From Paenibacillus sp. Soil522 (GTDB lineage: Bacteria; Bacillota; Bacilli; Paenibacillales; Paenibacillaceae): a stretch of 64,000 nucleotides of DNA. Positions 8,270-17,550 of this stretch are shown here, one piece after another (within the stretch, counting starts at the first letter, position 1; each line of letters starts with the position of its first letter). The notes below the pieces were generated by a model. It made no database searches. It saw only the letters and a list, made by a program, of their open reading frames with translations, and was not told the origin of the DNA. The stretch lies in contig NZ_LMRV01000034.1 in assembly GCF_001428245.1 (NCBI RefSeq), forward strand, positions 1 to 64,000, read 5' to 3'. Position numbers and translations under genes: made by a program.

Positions 8270-10450
8270 ATGGGCATTGAGCATTTACTCGAGAAGGCAT
8301 CCGCCTATATGAAAGAGCAGGACCTTATACGCATCCAGGAAGCCTATAACTTTGCGGAGCAAGCCCATCATGGACAAGTTAGGAAATCGGGAGAGCCTTA
8401 TATACTGCACCCCGTAGCGGTTGCGGATATACTTGTTGATATGCAAATGGACGTGCTGTCGATTATTGCGGCATTGCTTCATGATGTTGTTGAGGATACG
8501 ACGGTAGATTTGCAGACGGTTCGCGCAAAATTTGGCGAAACCTGTGCGATGCTGGTAGACGGTCTGACAAAGCTTGAAAAAATTCAGTTTCGTTCGAAGG
8601 AAGAGCAGCAGAACGAAAATTACCGTAAAATGTTTGTCGCTATGGCGCAGGATATTCGCGTAATTTTAATTAAATTAGCAGATCGTCTTCATAACATGCG
8701 TACGCTCAAATTTCAATCGGAGGAAGCCCAGCGCCGTATCGCGTATGAGACGCTGGAAATCTTTTGCCCGATCGCACACCGCCTCGGTATTTCAGCTATC
8801 AAGTGGGAAATGGAAGATATTGCGCTTCGTTTTTTGAACCCGCAGCAATACTATCGTATCGCTAATTTGATGAAGAAGAAGCGTGCGGAACGCGAGCAGT
8901 TTATTGATGATGTCATCTCCCGCATTACGGAGAAGCTTGAGGAAATGGGCATTGAGGGAGATATTTCCGGACGCCCGAAACATTTGTACAGCATTTACAA
9001 AAAAATGACCGACCGCAACAAGCAGTTCACTGAAATTTACGATCTGCTTGCGATTCGCATTATCGTTGATAATATAAAAGATTGTTATGCGACGCTCGGA
9101 ATTATTCATACGCTTTGGAAGCCGATGCCAGGCCGCTTCAAGGATTATATAGCTATGCCGAAGGCGAATATGTATCAATCGCTGCATACGACGGTTATTG
9201 GGCCGAATGGAGAGCCTACGGAGGTGCAGATTCGAACTTGGGAAATGCACCGGACCTCTGAATACGGTATCGCGGCGCATTGGGCGTACAAAGAGGGATC
9301 GCTTGTGCCGGGCGGCAGCTTCGAGGACAAAATGTCCTGGTTCCGTGAAATATTGGAGCTTCAGAATGAAGCGCGCGATGCGTCTGAGTTTATGGAGTCG
9401 CTTAAGATGGACTTTTTTTCCGATCTCGTATTCGTGTTTACGCCGAGCGGTGAAGTTATTGAGCTGCCTGCCGGTTCTGTGCCGCTTGATTTCGCATACC
9501 GGATCCATACGGAGGTCGGAAATCGGACGATTGGTGCGAAGCTGAACGGGCGGATCGTACCGCTTGATCATAAGCTGAGGACGGGGGATATCGTCGAGAT
9601 TTTAACGTCGAAGCATTCTTACGGACCAAGCCAGGATTGGGTGAAAATCGCTCAGTCTTCCCATGCCCGCAGCAAAATCAGGCAGTGGTTCAAGAGGGAG
9701 CGGCGCGAGGAGAACGTTGCGAAAGGCAAGGAGCTGCTTGAGCGGGAGCTGAAACGGCTCGGGCTTGAGCCGTCTGCATGGCTGCATGATGATAAGCTGC
9801 AGGAGGCAGCGGCCAAATTTGCCTTTAACGATATTGAAGATATGATGTCCGCAATCGGATTTGGCGGTATTACAGCGGCACAAATTTGTACGAAGCTTAC
9901 CGAGAAGATGCGCAAGGAAGCTGAGCTCGCCAGTCAGCTGGAACTGACGGCTGAAGTGAAGGAAATTAAATCGCCCGGCAACCGGAAGACGAGGCCGAAT
10001 CAGGGTGTGACAGTGAAGGGCATCGAAAATCTGCTTGTCAGATTCGCGCGCTGCTGCAACCCTGTTCCGGGAGATTCGATTATCGGTTATATTACGCGCG
10101 GCCGCGGCGTCTCCGTCCACCGGATGGATTGCCAGAACATTCCTTTCGGCGATCAAGGTGAAGAGGGCGAACGCGTCATAGAGGTCGAATGGGAAGATTC
10201 CATCGAGGCCAACTACAGCGTTGATATCGAGATTACAGGAAATGACCGCAGAGGTCTGCTAAATGAAGTGCTTCAGGCTGTATCGGAGAGTAAAACCAAC
10301 ATTTCTGCTGTTACCGGACGTTCGGTCAAAAACAAAATGGCGCTTATTCATATAACGGTGCTTATCCGCAACATCGAGCATCTGACTTCGGTCGTAGAGA
10401 AAATCAAGCGGGTTCAGGATATCTATTCTGTCCAACGCATTATGCAATAG
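8270..10450 (+). CDS. relA: Bifunctional (p)ppGpp synthetase/hydrolase (RelA/SpoT, Rel)
   Basis: Rel makes and degrades the alarmone (p)ppGpp. Domains in order: HD hydrolase with LLHDVVEDT at 69-77 (metal-binding HD and ED intact), synthetase with the GRFKDYIAMPKANMYQSLHT region and EVQIRT, TGS domain (VFTPSGEVIELPAGSVPLDF), zinc-finger-like region with RFARCCNPVPGD, and a C-terminal ACT domain (ITGNDRRGLLNEVL). The start at ATG 8270 is preferred over ATG 8231 because a GAAAGGGA site lies 7 nt upstream and the protein then begins MGIEHLLEKA, giving 726 residues, in line with the family. Both catalytic halves look functional. dtd follows after 54 bp. Confidence 0.96.
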   Translation: MGIEHLLEKASAYMKEQDLIRIQEAYNFAEQAHHGQVRKSGEPYILHPVAVADILVDMQMDVLSIIAALLHDVVEDTTVDLQTVRAKFGETCAMLVDGLTKLEKIQFRSKEEQQNENYRKMFVAMAQDIRVILIKLADRLHNMRTLKFQSEEAQRRIAYETLEIFCPIAHRLGISAIKWEMEDIALRFLNPQQYYRIANLMKKKRAEREQFIDDVISRITEKLEEMGIEGDISGRPKHLYSIYKKMTDRNKQFTEIYDLLAIRIIVDNIKDCYATLGIIHTLWKPMPGRFKDYIAMPKANMYQSLHTTVIGPNGEPTEVQIRTWEMHRTSEYGIAAHWAYKEGSLVPGGSFEDKMSWFREILELQNEARDASEFMESLKMDFFSDLVFVFTPSGEVIELPAGSVPLDFAYRIHTEVGNRTIGAKLNGRIVPLDHKLRTGDIVEILTSKHSYGPSQDWVKIAQSSHARSKIRQWFKRERREENVAKGKELLERELKRLGLEPSAWLHDDKLQEAAAKFAFNDIEDMMSAIGFGGITAAQICTKLTEKMRKEAELASQLELTAEVKEIKSPGNRKTRPNQGVTVKGIENLLVRFARCCNPVPGDSIIGYITRGRGVSVHRMDCQNIPFGDQGEEGERVIEVEWEDSIEANYSVDIEITGNDRRGLLNEVLQAVSESKTNISAVTGRSVKNKMALIHITVLIRNIEHLTSVVEKIKRVQDIYSVQRIMQ

Positions 10451-10504
10451 ACATTTGGCTCAAGGAGCATAACGGGCGAGATGAATATCGGAGGGTTATA
10501 GGCA

Positions 10505-10948
10505 GTGAAGGTAGTCGTACAACGCAGCAAGCAGGCAAAGGTCGTCATTGAGGGCGAAACAGTTGGTGCCATTGATTTTGGACTTGTGCTGCTGGTCGGC
10601 ATAACTCACGAGGATACGGAAGCGGACATGGTGTGGATGGCGGACAAGGTGGCTAATCTGCGCATTTTCGAGGATGAGTCCGGCAAAATGAATTATTCGG
10701 TTACGGATATCGGCGGACAGCTGCTGTCGGTGTCGCAGTTTACGTTATATGGCGATTGCCGAAAAGGCAGACGGCCGAACTTTATGGCAGCGGCCAGACC
10801 TGAGCAAGCGGAGCAGCTTTACGATAAGTTTAACGAAACGCTTCGCTATGCGGGCCTTGTTGTGGAGACCGGCCGCTTCGGTGCGATGATGGATGTCGAG
10901 CTCGTTAATTCAGGACCGGTTACGTTAATTTTGGAGAGCGGCGCTTAA
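10505..10948 (+). CDS. dtd: D-aminoacyl-tRNA deacylase
   Basis: The 147-residue protein hydrolyses D-amino acids from mischarged tRNA. Conserved motifs [19 protein letters not shown] and [11 protein letters not shown] (the Gly-cisPro loop) are present. GTG 10505 follows a GGAGGG site. It lies directly downstream of relA, the usual order in Bacilli. Confidence 0.96.
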   Translation: MKVVVQRSKQAKVVIEGETVGAIDFGLVLLVGITHEDTEADMVWMADKVANLRIFEDESGKMNYSVTDIGGQLLSVSQFTLYGDCRKGRRPNFMAAARPEQAEQLYDKFNETLRYAGLVVETGRFGAMMDVELVNSGPVTLILESGA

Positions 10949-11040
10949 TATAGCGTTCGTGGGAAACAATATACATTATGCTGTGCGGGCGAGCAACAGA
11001 CCTCGCACGAGCTGTATGCCATATTGGAGGAATACCACGA

Positions 11041-11211
11041 ATGCATCAATCACGCAAGGAGCAAGGAATGGAACGGGCTTCCCGGAGGCTGCTGCATATG
11101 GACCGAAGAGAAGCTAAGGTATTTGCAGAGCTGGAGGATGATATGGAAGCGGCTGAAGAATGGGCGGGTTTCCCGCATCAGCCCCGCCGCGACAATCCGG
11201 GTCATTTGTAG
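11041..11211 (+). CDS. Small hypothetical protein
   Basis: A 56-residue charged ORF starts at ATG 11041 with a GGAGG site 10 nt upstream. It has a basic N-terminus (MHQSRKEQGMERASRR) and an acidic middle (ELEDDMEAAEEW). I do not recognise a family. The two frames overlap with open reading here, and this one is chosen because of its ribosome site and charge pattern. It sits behind dtd, and a weak CCGTC/GACGG hairpin with TTTT follows at 11227-11257. Confidence 0.4.
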   Translation: MHQSRKEQGMERASRRLLHMDRREAKVFAELEDDMEAAEEWAGFPHQPRRDNPGHL

Positions 11212-11381
11212 CTTTAAGTAGGATACCGTCTGTGCGTATATTGCCCGGACGGTTTTCTAGGCACGCCGTAAAAACGCTTACGAAATTGTAATATTACTGT
11301 AATCAATCTCTAACTTTCTTTTAACATCATTAACCTATAATAAATCTCGACCCCCTTTTTAAAAATATATTTTACTTTTGG

Positions 11382-11410
11382 ACCTACAAACACGTTTTGT
11401 AGGTTTTTTT
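11382..11410 (+). terminator. Strong intrinsic terminator upstream of the hisS promoter
   Basis: A perfect 9-bp stem ACCTACAAA / TTTGTAGGT with a CACGT loop is followed by seven more T. It isolates the dtd region from the hisS leader. The 170 bp upstream of it contain no gene I can support. Confidence 0.85.
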
Positions 11411-11451
11411 CTGCCCATTTTCGCAGAGGGTGCTGTGAGCTCAGACCGGTC

Positions 11452-11480
11452 TTGACTTTAACCCTTTTGAGGGGTAAAAT
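11452..11480 (+). promoter_or_regulatory. Sigma-A promoter of the hisS-aspS operon
   Basis: TTGACT (11452-11457) and TAAAAT (11475-11480) with a 17-bp spacer lie immediately upstream of the T-box leader. Confidence 0.7.
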
Positions 11481-11486
11481 TAAACC

Positions 11487-11902
11487 TCAGTATGACCAGC
11501 ATAAACGGATGAATCCATACGAAGAGGTGGAACCCCGGTTTGTGATGAAATATAAGCATGGGACAAAAGGATTGCTTTTTACATACTTATATTTATGATA
11601 GCGATTCGTGGATGGGACAAAGTAATTCTTCGCGCTATATCCAGAGAGGGACGCCATTTGGCTGCAAGCGTCCTTATACCGGCTGAATGAACAGACTTCC
11701 CGGAGAACAGACAGTGAACGGCTGAAAGGAGCAGGCAATTGGCTTGCGGCTAACAGCGTAAAGTAGCTGGACTGCGGATGACGGACGTTAACCGTCTTGG
11801 AGCGGGCTGATGCATAGGATGCAGGCTCGAAATGTGGGTGGTACCACGGGAGATTCACTCTCGTCCCTTATGGCGCAAGCCGTTAGGAACGGGAGTTTTT
11901 TG
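11487..11902 (+). promoter_or_regulatory. T-box leader of hisS-aspS
   Basis: This long untranslated leader has the T-box hallmarks: an AGAGAG GA-motif at about 11643, the GGCTG apical-loop sequence near 11658, the T-box core TGGGTGGTACCACG at 11835-11848, and a terminator stem (CTCTCGTCCC / GGAACGGGAG) followed by T6 ending at 11901. Uncharged tRNA binding to the T-box stabilises the antiterminator and allows hisS transcription. Histidine is expected as the effector from the downstream gene. I could not assign the specifier codon with confidence. It fills most of the 740-bp gap between the small ORF and hisS. Confidence 0.9.
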
Positions 11903-11951
11903 CGTTTTCCGGTTTTAAAGTGTTTATTACGGAGACAGGAGGTTTTATTCA

Positions 11952-13199
11952 ATGGCATTTCAGAAAATGCCGGGCACACAGGATATTTTGCCTGGCGCGG
12001 TAGAGAAATGGCAGTATGTCGAGCAGAAGGCGCGGGATATTTGTCAGCGTTACAACTTCCGTGAAATTCGTACACCGATCTTTGAATCCACGGAGCTATT
12101 TCAACGCGGAGTCGGTGAAACGACCGATATCGTTGAGAAGGAGATGTATACCTTCACAGACCGCGGCAACCGCAGCCTAACGCTGCGTCCGGAAGGAACC
12201 GCAGGCGTTGTAAGATCGTATGTGGAAAATAAGCTGTACGGCGAGCCAGACGTGTCTAAGCTGTACTACATCGGACCTATGTTTCGTTATGAGCGGCCGC
12301 AGGCAGGTCGTTACCGCCAATTGCATCAGTTTGGCGTTGAGGCTTTAGGCTCAGTTGATCCGGCTATCGATGCTGAGGTTATCGCACTTGGTTATACGTT
12401 TTATACGGAGGTAGGACTAAAGGGCGTGCGCGTGGAAATCAACTCGGTCGGCACACCTGCGGTGCGCGCGGTATTCCGCGAGCGCTTGCTTGCTTTTCTT
12501 GAGCCGAAGCGCGGGCTGCTTTGCAAGGATTGCCAGTCACGGATGGACCGCAATCCGCTTCGCGTGCTCGACTGCAAGGTCGATCAGGATCATTTTACAG
12601 ACGCGCCTTCGATTTTGGACAGCTTGGACGAGGAATGCCAAAACCATTTTGACAAGGTTAAAATGTATTTGAGCGATATGGGCATTCCTTATGAAATGAA
12701 TCACCGGCTCGTTCGCGGGCTCGACTACTATACCCATACGGCTTTTGAATATAAGGCTGAGGGCATTGGTACGATCGATACCGTCGGTGGAGGCGGACGC
12801 TATAATGGTCTCGTTGCGGAAATCGGCGGCCCCGATCAGCCCGGAGTCGGTCTTGGCCTGGGCCTTGAAAGAACGATTTTGCTGCTGCAGCATCAAGAAA
12901 CGGAATTGCCTGCTTTTAACCAAGTCGACGTCTATGTCGTTGCGCTTGGCGAAGCGGCGGAGCGCGAGGTGACGAAGCTGGTTTACCAGCTGAGACAGAA
13001 CGGCATCCGGGCAGAGCGCGATTATCTTGGCCGTAAGATGAAAGCTCAGATGAAGTCGGCAGACCGGCTTCAGGCGCGTTATACAGCTATTCTCGGCGAC
13101 GATGAGCTTGAGCGCGGCGAGATATCCCTCAAGGATATGTCGAGTGGCGAGCAGCGCAATGTGGCATTAGATAAGCTTGCCGATGAAATTAAAGGTTAA
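11952..13199 (+). CDS. hisS: Histidine--tRNA ligase
   Basis: The 415-residue class II aminoacyl-tRNA synthetase starts at ATG 11952 behind AGGAGG. It shows motif 2 (RYERPQAGRYRQLHQFGVE), the histidine-binding RGLDYYT loop, motif 3 (GLGLGLERTIL) and a C-terminal anticodon-binding domain. It is followed after 46 bp by aspS, so both are likely controlled by the T-box upstream, as in other Bacillota. Confidence 0.96.
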   Translation: MAFQKMPGTQDILPGAVEKWQYVEQKARDICQRYNFREIRTPIFESTELFQRGVGETTDIVEKEMYTFTDRGNRSLTLRPEGTAGVVRSYVENKLYGEPDVSKLYYIGPMFRYERPQAGRYRQLHQFGVEALGSVDPAIDAEVIALGYTFYTEVGLKGVRVEINSVGTPAVRAVFRERLLAFLEPKRGLLCKDCQSRMDRNPLRVLDCKVDQDHFTDAPSILDSLDEECQNHFDKVKMYLSDMGIPYEMNHRLVRGLDYYTHTAFEYKAEGIGTIDTVGGGGRYNGLVAEIGGPDQPGVGLGLGLERTILLLQHQETELPAFNQVDVYVVALGEAAEREVTKLVYQLRQNGIRAERDYLGRKMKAQMKSADRLQARYTAILGDDELERGEISLKDMSSGEQRNVALDKLADEIKG

Positions 13200-13245
13200 A
13201 CTTCACCTTTCCAAACAATCTAACTAAATGAGGAGCATGAAAACT

Positions 13246-15060
13246 ATGTTGTTAAAAACACATCACTGCGGCCGCTTAACGAAAGCGGACGTTGGTCAAA
13301 CGGTTATTCTAAACGGCTGGGTACAGCGTCGCCGCGACCTTGGCGGCGTACTATTTATCGATTTACGCGACCGGTCGGGTATTGTTCAAACGGTATTTAA
13401 CCCGGATTTCTCCGGTGATGCTCTAGCGATCGCAGACCGCGCACGTAACGAGTTCGTTCTTGCTATTCAAGGCACAGTTGTAGAGCGCGATGCGGAAACC
13501 TTCAACGCGAACCTTGCTACCGGCGAAATTGAAGTGCGCGTTACAAAAATCGAAGTGATGAACGCCGCAAAAACGCCTCCGTTCCCAATTGAAGACGGCG
13601 TAGAGGTAGATGAGTCGCTGCGCTTGAAATACCGTTATCTGGACCTGCGCCGCCCGGAAATGCAAAAAACGCTGTTCCTTCGTTCGAAAGCTGCAAAGGT
13701 ATTCCGCGATTTCCTGGACGGAGAAGGCTTCATCGATGTGGAAACGCCGATTTTAACGAAAAGCACACCAGAAGGCGCGCGTGATTACCTGGTGCCGAGC
13801 CGCGTGCATGAAGGCGAATTTTTTGCCCTGCCGCAATCGCCGCAAATTTTCAAGCAGCTGTTGATGGTTGGCGGCATTGAGCGTTACTACCAAATCGCCC
13901 GCTGCTTCCGGGATGAGGATCTTCGTGCAGACCGTCAGCCGGAATTCACCCAAGTCGACATCGAGACTTCCTTCCTTTCGCAGGATCAATTGCTTGCTAT
14001 GATGGAAGAGCTTACGGCTAAGCTGCTTAAAGAGACGGTTGGCGTAGAGCTGGAGCTTCCATTCCAACGTATCACTTACGCGGATGCTATGAACAAATAC
14101 GGCTCGGACAAACCGGATCTGCGTTTCGGTCTTGAGATTGAAGACATTACGGATATCGTATCAAGCAGCGATGTAAAAGTGTTCGCAAGCGTAGCGGCTA
14201 GCGGCGGCGTTGTAAAAGCGCTGAACGCTAAGGGCTGCGCGAGCTGGAGCCGCAAGGAGCTTGACGACTTGCAGCCGTTCGCCGCGCGTTACGGCGGTAA
14301 AGGTCTTGCGTGGATTACGGTGAAGGAAGGCGAATGGCGCGGGCCGATCGTCAAATTCCTTAAGCCGGAAGAGATTGCCGCTCTTACAGAGCGCCTGCAA
14401 GTGGAAGAAGGAGATTTGCTGACGTTCTCTGCGGATAAGAAGAAGGTCGTTGCCGACGTTCTTGGCAACCTTCGCTCGAAGCTTGGCAAGGATCTTGGCT
14501 TGATCGACGAATCGAAATTCAAATTCGCTTGGGTTGTTGACTTCCCGCTGCTCGGCTGGGATGAGGATGCGAAGCGTTACGTTGCGGAACATCATCCGTT
14601 TACGCGTCCAAATGAAGACGATCTTCACTTCTTCGATACGGATCCGGGACAAATTCGCGCGCAAGCGTATGATCTCGTTCTGAACGGCTACGAAGTAGGC
14701 GGCGGCTCGATGCGTATTTACAAGCGTGACGTACAGGAGCAAATGTTCAAGGCGCTTGGCTTCAGCATGGAGGAAGCGCAAGAAAAATTCGGCTTCCTGC
14801 TGGATGCATTTGAATACGGAACGCCTCCGCACGGCGGTATTGCCTTCGGCTTCGACCGTCTGGTCATGCTGCTTACCGGCCGTACGAACCTGCGTGAAAC
14901 GATTGCCTTCCCGAAAACGGCAAGCGCGACCGATCTGCTTTGCGATGCGCCTTCCGAGGTCGAGCTGTCGCAGCTTGAGCAATTGCATATCCGTACCGTG
15001 CTTAAGCCTAAGCAGCCGGTTGCCGCAGCAGCAGCTGCAGCGGAAACAAACGAAAAATAA
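13246..15060 (+). CDS. aspS: Aspartate--tRNA ligase
   Basis: This class II synthetase of bacterial type has an N-terminal OB anticodon-binding domain ([13 protein letters not shown]), motif 2 ([18 protein letters not shown]), the GAD insertion domain, and motif 3 ([13 protein letters not shown]). ATG 13246 is preferred ([11 protein letters not shown]) because AGGAG at 13231-13235 then has a 10-nt spacing, whereas ATGs at 13228 and 13237 lie on top of the ribosome site. It gives 604 residues. The C-terminus ends in an Ala-rich tail. Whether it is discriminating or also charges tRNA-Asn cannot be told here. Confidence 0.95.
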   Translation: MLLKTHHCGRLTKADVGQTVILNGWVQRRRDLGGVLFIDLRDRSGIVQTVFNPDFSGDALAIADRARNEFVLAIQGTVVERDAETFNANLATGEIEVRVTKIEVMNAAKTPPFPIEDGVEVDESLRLKYRYLDLRRPEMQKTLFLRSKAAKVFRDFLDGEGFIDVETPILTKSTPEGARDYLVPSRVHEGEFFALPQSPQIFKQLLMVGGIERYYQIARCFRDEDLRADRQPEFTQVDIETSFLSQDQLLAMMEELTAKLLKETVGVELELPFQRITYADAMNKYGSDKPDLRFGLEIEDITDIVSSSDVKVFASVAASGGVVKALNAKGCASWSRKELDDLQPFAARYGGKGLAWITVKEGEWRGPIVKFLKPEEIAALTERLQVEEGDLLTFSADKKKVVADVLGNLRSKLGKDLGLIDESKFKFAWVVDFPLLGWDEDAKRYVAEHHPFTRPNEDDLHFFDTDPGQIRAQAYDLVLNGYEVGGGSMRIYKRDVQEQMFKALGFSMEEAQEKFGFLLDAFEYGTPPHGGIAFGFDRLVMLLTGRTNLRETIAFPKTASATDLLCDAPSEVELSQLEQLHIRTVLKPKQPVAAAAAAAETNEK

Positions 15061-15089
15061 GCGATTTATGCTAAGGAGGCGGCAGCCTG

Positions 15090-15845
15090 ATGCTTCACCA
15101 ATTTTCACGTACAGAGCTGGCTATCGGGCCAGAAGGGCTTGCGCTAATGAAGGGGAGCACGGTTGCCGTGCTCGGCATCGGCGGGGTTGGCGGCATTGCT
15201 GCTGAGGCGCTTGCGCGTACCGGCGTTGGACGTATTATACTCGTAGACAAGGACGTTGTGGATATTACGAACGTCAATCGTCAGATTCATGCGCTCACGA
15301 CGACGGTTGGACAGCCAAAGGCAGAGCTCATGCGCGATAGGATCAAGTTAATTAATCCCGAATGCGATGTAGTAGCCTTGCGGATGTTTTATACGGAGGA
15401 AACGTATGAGCAGTTTTTTGAGTATCCGCTTGATTATGTTTTAGATGCGTCTGATACGATATCGTACAAGATTCATTTGATCAAGCAATGCCTGGAGCGG
15501 AAAATACCGATTATTTCGAGTATGGGCGCTGCGAATAAGATGGACCCTACGAAGTTCCAGGTCGTCGATATTTCGAAGACGCATACCGATCCTTTGGCGC
15601 GGGTTATCCGTACAAAGCTGCGCAAGGAAGGGATCAAGCGCGGCGTGAAGGTCGTATTCTCGACAGAGACTCCGATGAAGCCGCGCGAGGATGTAACAAA
15701 GAAAATTGTTCCGGAAAATGCGCCAGAGATACGTAAGGCCAAGCAGCCTCCGGCCAGCAATGCGTTCGTTCCCCCGGTTGCCGGTCTGATCATGGTCAGC
15801 GTCGTTGTGAACGACCTGCTTGCTGCTGGCGGGATTGAGCTATGA
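15090..15845 (+). CDS. tcdA: tRNA threonylcarbamoyladenosine dehydratase (TcdA/CsdL, ThiF-like)
   Basis: The 251-residue E1-like enzyme uses ATP to cyclise t6A to ct6A at tRNA position 37. The nucleotide-binding motif GIGGVGGIAAEALARTGVG at about 27-45, the DxDVVDITNVNRQ segment and DASDTISYK are typical of the TcdA/YrvM family. It follows aspS by 29 bp with an AGGAGG site, as in B. subtilis (yrvM after aspS). The stop overlaps the ATG of a decayed ORF (ATGA). Confidence 0.9.
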   Translation: MLHQFSRTELAIGPEGLALMKGSTVAVLGIGGVGGIAAEALARTGVGRIILVDKDVVDITNVNRQIHALTTTVGQPKAELMRDRIKLINPECDVVALRMFYTEETYEQFFEYPLDYVLDASDTISYKIHLIKQCLERKIPIISSMGAANKMDPTKFQVVDISKTHTDPLARVIRTKLRKEGIKRGVKVVFSTETPMKPREDVTKKIVPENAPEIRKAKQPPASNAFVPPVAGLIMVSVVVNDLLAAGGIEL

Positions 15846-16001
15846 ATGAAGCGCTTGTCAAAAAGCTGAGATTAACGCCTGAGATGAAGGCGCTTATGGA
15901 TCACTTATCCGAAGGGCTCATCCAAAATCAAGACGGATATTAACCGCGATACGGGCTGGAAGCACATGCTGACGCTGAATGTGGAAGGTGTCGCTTTGTA
16001 A
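15842..16001 (+). pseudogene. Remnant of a gene with internal deletion and frameshift
   Basis: ATG 15842 overlaps the tcdA stop and opens a 33-codon frame beginning MNEALVKKLRLTPEMKALMD. In the next frame, from about 15906, the sequence reads YPKGSSKIKTDINRDTGW and continues to a stop at 15999-16001. From memory, both pieces resemble a single small family of about 130 residues in related bacteria, in which the first motif is N-terminal and the second lies roughly 60 residues further on. The two fragments have therefore been joined by an internal deletion plus frameshift, and the C-terminus is also short. Family naming is not attempted. The decay reading is moderately sure. Confidence 0.6.
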
Positions 16002-16020
16002 GAGAAGATAGCTGTTTCGG

Positions 16021-16043
16021 GAAAAAAGCTTCTAAGCTTTTTT
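16021..16043 (+). terminator. Terminator after the tcdA region
   Basis: GAAAAAAGCTT, loop CT, AAGCTTTTTTC forms an 11-bp hairpin ending in a T-run, between the gene remnant and rarA. Confidence 0.7.
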
Positions 16044-16171
16044 CTGCGATGCGGCTATTTTTTCTTTTGGGACAAGAAAGCGAGCGGATAGGGATTTATC
16101 CGCTGTCTGGCGAACAAATGTGCTTGTATGCTATGATCGGGTTAACAGAAGGTAGAAGGTTGGGGAGCAGG

Positions 16172-17479
16172 ATGGACTTATTTACCTATCAAGAAGCTGA
16201 ATTGCCGCGCGCAAGGCTGCTTGCGGATCGCATGCGGCCGCAGACTCTAGACGAATATATTGGGCAAGAGCACATAGTAGGTACGGGAAAGCTGCTGCGC
16301 AGGGCGATCGAGGGCGATCAGGTGTCGTCTATTTTGTTATACGGGCCTCCGGGCTGCGGCAAAACGACGCTTGCCCACATCATTTCCCTGCGGACGGCTG
16401 GCGAGTTCGTGAAGCTGAATGCGGTGGACGCATCCGTTAAGGATGTGCGCGAGGTTATTGATCAGGCCCGCACGAATAAATCGATGTATGGCAAGAAGAC
16501 GATTCTTTTCTTAGATGAAGTGCATCGCTTTAATACGGCAAGGCAGGATGCGCTGCTGCCGGCTGTCGAGCAGGGAATCATTATCTTTATTGGAGCGACG
16601 ACGGAAAATCCGTTTCATCATGTGAACGGCGCTCTGTTGTCCCGTTCGACGCTGTTTCAATTAGAGCCGCTTGGCGAGGCGCATGCCTATGAAGCGATGA
16701 GGAGAGCGTTATCCGACCGGGAGCGGGGGCTCGGCTTTATGGATTTAAATGCGGATGAGGACGCGCTGCAGCATATTGCTGCTATGGCGGGCGGCGATAT
16801 TCGCCGTGCGCTCAATGCGCTTGAGCTGGCCGCGGTGACAACGCCGTCGGAGCAGGATGGCTCGGTACGCTTGACGCTGGAGGTGGCGCAGGAGTCGATA
16901 AGGAAGCCGTCAATACGCGCCGATCTGTCGACGCAATACGATGTGCTTTCGGCATTCCATAAGAGCGTGCGCGGCTCGAGTGACGCGGCTCTGTTCTGGT
17001 TTCTTTATGCGGTCGAGAAGCTGGGCATGGATCCGATGACCTTTATCCGCAGGCTGATCGTTGCTTGCAGCGAGGATATTGGACTCGCGAATCCGCAAGC
17101 GATGATTCAGGCGGTCACCGCGATGGATGCTTATCATAAAATTGGCTGGCCGGAAGCGAAATACAATATATCTCAGGCGATTTTATTTGCGGTAGAGAGC
17201 CCGAAGTCAAACGCAACGGCAATAGCAATTGGCCATGCAGAGGCGGCTATCGAACGTGCGGGCGGAGCGGAGGTGCCGCTTCATCTGCGGGATACCCATT
17301 ACAAGGGTGCGCAGCAGCTGGGACATGAGGGCTACAAATATCCGCATGACTACCCGAATCATTATGTGAAGCAGCAGTATTTGCCCGACAGGCTTGGCGG
17401 AATGACCTTTTACAAGGCAACGGAGCAGGGAATGGAAGATAAAATTAAGCAAAATCAGCAGAAACGCAAAGGCAATTGA
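16172..17479 (+). CDS. rarA: Replication-associated recombination protein RarA (MgsA) AAA+ ATPase
   Basis: RarA is a clamp-loader-like AAA+ ATPase acting at stalled replication forks. Walker [10 protein letters not shown], Walker [11 protein letters not shown], sensor-1 IGATTENP and the C-terminal MgsA tetramerisation region ([18 protein letters not shown]) are all visible. ATG 16172 ([20 protein letters not shown]) gives 435 residues, matching the family. The longer in-frame extension back to 16049 has no ribosome site and lies just behind a terminator. Confidence 0.93.
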   Translation: MDLFTYQEAELPRARLLADRMRPQTLDEYIGQEHIVGTGKLLRRAIEGDQVSSILLYGPPGCGKTTLAHIISLRTAGEFVKLNAVDASVKDVREVIDQARTNKSMYGKKTILFLDEVHRFNTARQDALLPAVEQGIIIFIGATTENPFHHVNGALLSRSTLFQLEPLGEAHAYEAMRRALSDRERGLGFMDLNADEDALQHIAAMAGGDIRRALNALELAAVTTPSEQDGSVRLTLEVAQESIRKPSIRADLSTQYDVLSAFHKSVRGSSDAALFWFLYAVEKLGMDPMTFIRRLIVACSEDIGLANPQAMIQAVTAMDAYHKIGWPEAKYNISQAILFAVESPKSNATAIAIGHAEAAIERAGGAEVPLHLRDTHYKGAQQLGHEGYKYPHDYPNHYVKQQYLPDRLGGMTFYKATEQGMEDKIKQNQQKRKGN

Positions 17480-17494
17480 TTCAGCTGCAAACCT

Positions 17495-17533
17495 AAAAGG
17501 GACTTTCCTAGGTATCTAGGAAAAGTCCCTTTT
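17495..17533. terminator. Bidirectional terminator between rarA and copD
   Basis: AAAAGGGACTTTCCTAG pairs with CTAGGAAAAGTCCCTTTT across a GTAT loop, with one bulge. Flanking A and T runs make it usable from both converging genes. Confidence 0.8.
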
Positions 17534-17550
17534 ACATACTAGCTTTAGAA

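Noticed and set aside
8792..9571. 259-codon open frame antisense to relA
   Set aside because: Lies entirely within a certain gene, has no recognisable motif and no start signals.
11336..11410. Possible small RNA ending at the terminator 11382-11410, from a TATAAT at 11336
   Set aside because: No acceptable -35 box at 16-18 bp and no internal structure; more likely just a terminator for upstream transcription.
14161..15108. 315-codon open frame antisense to aspS
   Set aside because: Shadow of aspS codon bias; no ribosome site, low-complexity RLQ-rich product, and aspS is certain.
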